NCBI RefSeq assembly: GCF_018882325.1
Contig: NZ_JACVOQ010000003.1
Span: 62,001-126,000 of the forward strand
DNA length: 64,000 nucleotides
Direction: 5' to 3'
DNA from: Polynucleobacter sp. 78F-HAINBA
Lineage (GTDB): Bacteria > Pseudomonadota > Gammaproteobacteria > Burkholderiales > Burkholderiaceae
Below the pieces are notes generated by a model. That model made no database searches and was not told where the DNA came from. It worked only from the letters and a program-made list of their open reading frames with translations. Each line of letters begins with the position of its first letter. Position 1 is the stretch's first letter. The translations under genes and the position numbers were made by a program. Shown here piece by piece: positions 61,871 to 64,000 of the stretch.

Positions 61871-63532
61871 ATGGCTAGTTCAAAACCCTCAACACCTCAA
61901 GCTGATACCAAAGCAGAGCTTCCCGTTCTCATCATTGGCGCAGGCTTAGCTGGTCTAACCGTAGCACTCCATATGGCCGAATCCCAGCCGGTGATTCTCA
62001 TGGCCAAGCGTGGCCTTGGTGAAGCGGCGACAGCGTGGGCACAAGGTGGCATTGTGGGGGTAGTGGATAAGGAGCATGACAGTATTGATTCTCATGTGGC
62101 TGACACCTTAGATGCAGGTGCAGGCCTCGTGGTGGAGTCAACCGCCCGTTATATTGCCGAAGAAAGTGCTGAAGCTATTCGTTGGTTGGTTGAGCAAGGT
62201 GTACCGTTTACCGCTGATGAGTCAGGGCCAATGGGTTTGCATTTAACACGTGAGGGTGGCCATAGTCACCGTCGCATTGCGCATGCTGCTGATGCCACTG
62301 GTAAAGCCATCCATGAGGTTCTTTTGGATAAAGCTAGGGCACATAAAAATATTCAAATCTTGGAGCACTGGATTGCTTTAGATCTAATTACCAATCGCCA
62401 CTTAGATGCGAAGACGCAGCGCACCAAATCCAATCGTTGCTATGGTGTGTATGCCCTAGATATTAAGAATAATCGCGTAGAAACAATTGAAGCTAAGTCA
62501 GTGGTGTTGGCCACTGGTGGTGTCGGTAAGGTCTATCGCTACACCAGCAACCCTGATACTGCTACTGGCGATGGCATTGCTATGGCTTGGCGTGCAGGTT
62601 GCCGTGTCGGTAATATGGAATTTATTCAGTTTCATCCGACATGCTTGTATCACCCCAGTGATCGCACCTTTCTGATTACCGAAGCAATGCGGGGCGAGGG
62701 CGGCTTACTCAAGCTACCAAACGGCACTCGTTTTATGCCTGAGCATGATGAGCGCAATGAGTTAGCTCCGCGTGACATTGTTGCCCGAGCCATCGACTTT
62801 GAGATGAAGAAGCACGGTTTAGATTACGTGCATTTGGATGCCACCCATCTGGGTGAAGCATTCATTAAAGAACATTTCCCGATGATTTACGCGCGTTGCA
62901 TGACTCTGGGTCTGGATATCACAAAAGAACCCATACCGGTCGTGCCTGCAGCGCATTACACCTGTGGCGGTGTGGTGACAGATCTCAAAGGAAAAACGGA
63001 TTTACCAGGCTTATATGCCGTAGGTGAGGCGACTTATACAGGGCTTCATGGCGCGAATCGATTGGCAAGCAACTCCTTATTAGAGTGTGTGGTGATTGGT
63101 AAGGCAGCAGCAGTAGATATCTCCTCGCTAAAAACCCCAGTAATGCCAAAACTTCCGCTCTGGGATGAGAGTCAAGTAGAAGATGCTGACGAGCAGGTGG
63201 TGATTGCCCATAACTGGGATGAGTTACGTTCATTAATGTGGAATTACGTTGGTATTGTGAGAACCAATCGACGCTTAGAGCGTGCATTACACCGCATCAA
63301 ACTCCTAAGATATGAGGTGCAAGAGTATTACGCCAACTTTAAAGTAACTCGCGACCTCATTGAGCTGCGCAACCTGTTGGAATGTGCAGAGTTGATTGTC
63401 AGGTCAGCCCTGATGCGCAGAGAGAGCAGGGGCTTGCATTACAGCCGTGATTACCCAGGAACTTGGGCGGTTTCTTATCCGACTATTCTGACGCCTCAGG
63501 CTGAAGGTACCTCAGAAAATCCTGAGACCTAA
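61871..63532 (+). CDS. nadB: L-aspartate oxidase NadB
   Basis: 553 residues. The FAD motif [18 protein letters not shown] is near 20-37. [18 protein letters not shown], [21 protein letters not shown] and [29 protein letters not shown] are the succinate-dehydrogenase/NadB family motifs. It oxidises L-aspartate to iminoaspartate for NAD synthesis. nadA and nadC are not adjacent. Confidence 0.95.
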   Translation: MASSKPSTPQADTKAELPVLIIGAGLAGLTVALHMAESQPVILMAKRGLGEAATAWAQGGIVGVVDKEHDSIDSHVADTLDAGAGLVVESTARYIAEESAEAIRWLVEQGVPFTADESGPMGLHLTREGGHSHRRIAHAADATGKAIHEVLLDKARAHKNIQILEHWIALDLITNRHLDAKTQRTKSNRCYGVYALDIKNNRVETIEAKSVVLATGGVGKVYRYTSNPDTATGDGIAMAWRAGCRVGNMEFIQFHPTCLYHPSDRTFLITEAMRGEGGLLKLPNGTRFMPEHDERNELAPRDIVARAIDFEMKKHGLDYVHLDATHLGEAFIKEHFPMIYARCMTLGLDITKEPIPVVPAAHYTCGGVVTDLKGKTDLPGLYAVGEATYTGLHGANRLASNSLLECVVIGKAAAVDISSLKTPVMPKLPLWDESQVEDADEQVVIAHNWDELRSLMWNYVGIVRTNRRLERALHRIKLLRYEVQEYYANFKVTRDLIELRNLLECAELIVRSALMRRESRGLHYSRDYPGTWAVSYPTILTPQAEGTSENPET

Positions 63533-63537
63533 ATTAA

Positions 63538-63825
63538 TTAAAGATCACCTTTCAAGACAGCATCTTTAATATATTTGTTTAGGCGAGTTTGCCAGCCTTT
63601 GCCGCTTGCGCGCAGTTTCTCGAGCACATCAAAGTCCATTCTTAGACTCAGCATTTCTTTAGTATTTTTAATGGGAGGTCTACCAACACCTCTTTTGATA
63701 AGCGTGTCTCCAACATAGACATGAGCATCCCTAAACCATTCTTCATCCGCTTCTGGTGCGTCGTCTGGGTTAACCCAATCTTCCTGCGAATTTTGATTTT
63801 TCCTATTCAATTCCAGCCCCGACAT
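63538..63825 (-). CDS. BrnA-family antitoxin, without BrnT
   Basis: 95 residues, with a BrnA-like C-terminal DNA-binding part (LSLRMDFDVLEKLRASGKGWQTRLNKYIKDAV). BrnT normally sits immediately upstream on the same strand, but only 117 bases separate the start from the next gene on the opposite strand. It is thus an orphan. A perfect palindrome TTGTATATACAA (63852-63863) sits in front of it. Confidence 0.82.
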   Translation of the reverse strand: MSGLELNRKNQNSQEDWVNPDDAPEADEEWFRDAHVYVGDTLIKRGVGRPPIKNTKEMLSLRMDFDVLEKLRASGKGWQTRLNKYIKDAVLKGDL

Positions 63826-63851
63826 TCGTGATTAGCAATTATTTCTAATTA

Positions 63852-63863
63852 TTGTATATACAA
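63852..63863. promoter_or_regulatory. BrnA operator candidate
   Basis: Perfect 12-bp palindrome TTGTATATACAA, 27 nt upstream of the brnA start. Confidence 0.5.
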
Positions 63864-63911
63864 ATATTAGAGGTTAGACAACCCCAATCCATTGTCAACT
63901 ACAATGTTATA

Positions 63912-63922
63912 GCACTGAGTGC
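63912..63922. promoter_or_regulatory. Small dyad before the last gene
   Basis: GCACT-G-AGTGC, 20 nt before the ATG at 63943. Possible operator of the TA operon starting here. Confidence 0.35.
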
Positions 63923-63942
63923 AATAGATTAGAATTTTGACT

Positions 63943-64000
63943 ATGAAAATAGTCATGAAAACAAAAACATTTGATCGGTGGGCTAAAAAGATAGTTGCAA
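63943..64000 (+). CDS. RelE/HigB-type toxin, partial (start only)
   Basis: Opens with KIVMKTKTFDRWAKKIVA; the second in-frame ATG at 63955 may be the real start. TKTFDRWAKK is the typical N-terminus of a HigB/RelE-family toxin. The rest lies outside the window. Confidence 0.6.
   Translation, partial: MKIVMKTKTFDRWAKKIVA

Noticed and set aside
63826..63942. BrnT toxin upstream of BrnA
   Set aside because: The space is 117 bases, too short for BrnT, and holds only AT-rich regulatory sequence.
1..64000. CRISPR array
   Set aside because: No set of regularly spaced repeats with unique spacers was seen, and no cas gene.

Overview
The window looks like a chromosome segment of a small-genome freshwater betaproteobacterium, most likely Polynucleobacter or a close Burkholderiaceae relative. 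This is inferred from gene content and protein style: NAD-linked fds-type formate dehydrogenase, phasin with PhaR-like sites, class I fumarase, murI-tonB-exbB-exbD, DUF748 protein. No 16S or other phylogenetic marker is present, so the genus is a judgement.

Layout. (1) 1-905: tail of a CDS, then a Phd/PIN toxin-antitoxin (TA) pair behind a 62-bp palindrome. (2) 1216-3061: arsenic operon arsR-arsC-acr3. (3) 3133-3752: HigBA pair. (4) 3781-24385: ordinary housekeeping genes: UspA, TauE, RluA-type pseudouridine synthase, DusA, tRNA-His, SUMF1 protein, Pif1-like helicase, gamma-glutamyltransferase, LrgAB, PurU, penicillin acylase, tRNA-Leu, murI-tonB-exbB-exbD, fumarase, acs and tRNA-Ser. (5) About 24545-51300: a 26.7-kb genomic island. 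(6) 51551-64000: phasin, YciI, TumE/TumA TA pair, DUF748 protein, fused FdsGB plus FdsA, MazEF with a ParD-like third gene, NadB, an orphan BrnA antitoxin and the start of another HigB-like toxin.

The island is the accessory part. One end carries a large serine recombinase with DUF2924 and DUF3489 genes. The middle carries phage-type DNA packaging and replication genes (ParB-methyltransferase, DUF5681, terminase large subunit, truncated DnaB-like helicase, Xre repressor) but no capsid, portal or tail genes, so it may be a satellite or other terminase-bearing mobile element. The remainder is defence-like cargo: an RloC/AAA_13-like ATPase, a PD-(D/E)XK-like protein, a WYL regulator, a complete type I restriction-modification system (hsdM-hsdS-hsdR), a PIN-like protein with a partner, a frameshifted HNH nuclease, and a three-gene operon of C5 cytosine methyltransferase, GHKL ATPase fused to a Ymh/HEPN-like domain, and a HEPN protein.

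Two regulatory patterns tie the island together. A dyad GCTCA-N5-TGAGC lies about 53 nt upstream of three start codons (a small membrane protein, the helicase and the WYL regulator) and is extended to a perfect 27-bp palindrome at the WYL gene, suggesting one regulon. Separately, a G-rich dyad sits at exactly the same distance upstream of the DUF3489 and ParB-methyltransferase genes. The best candidate for an undescribed system is the methyltransferase/GHKL-HEPN/HEPN operon at 46535-49767.
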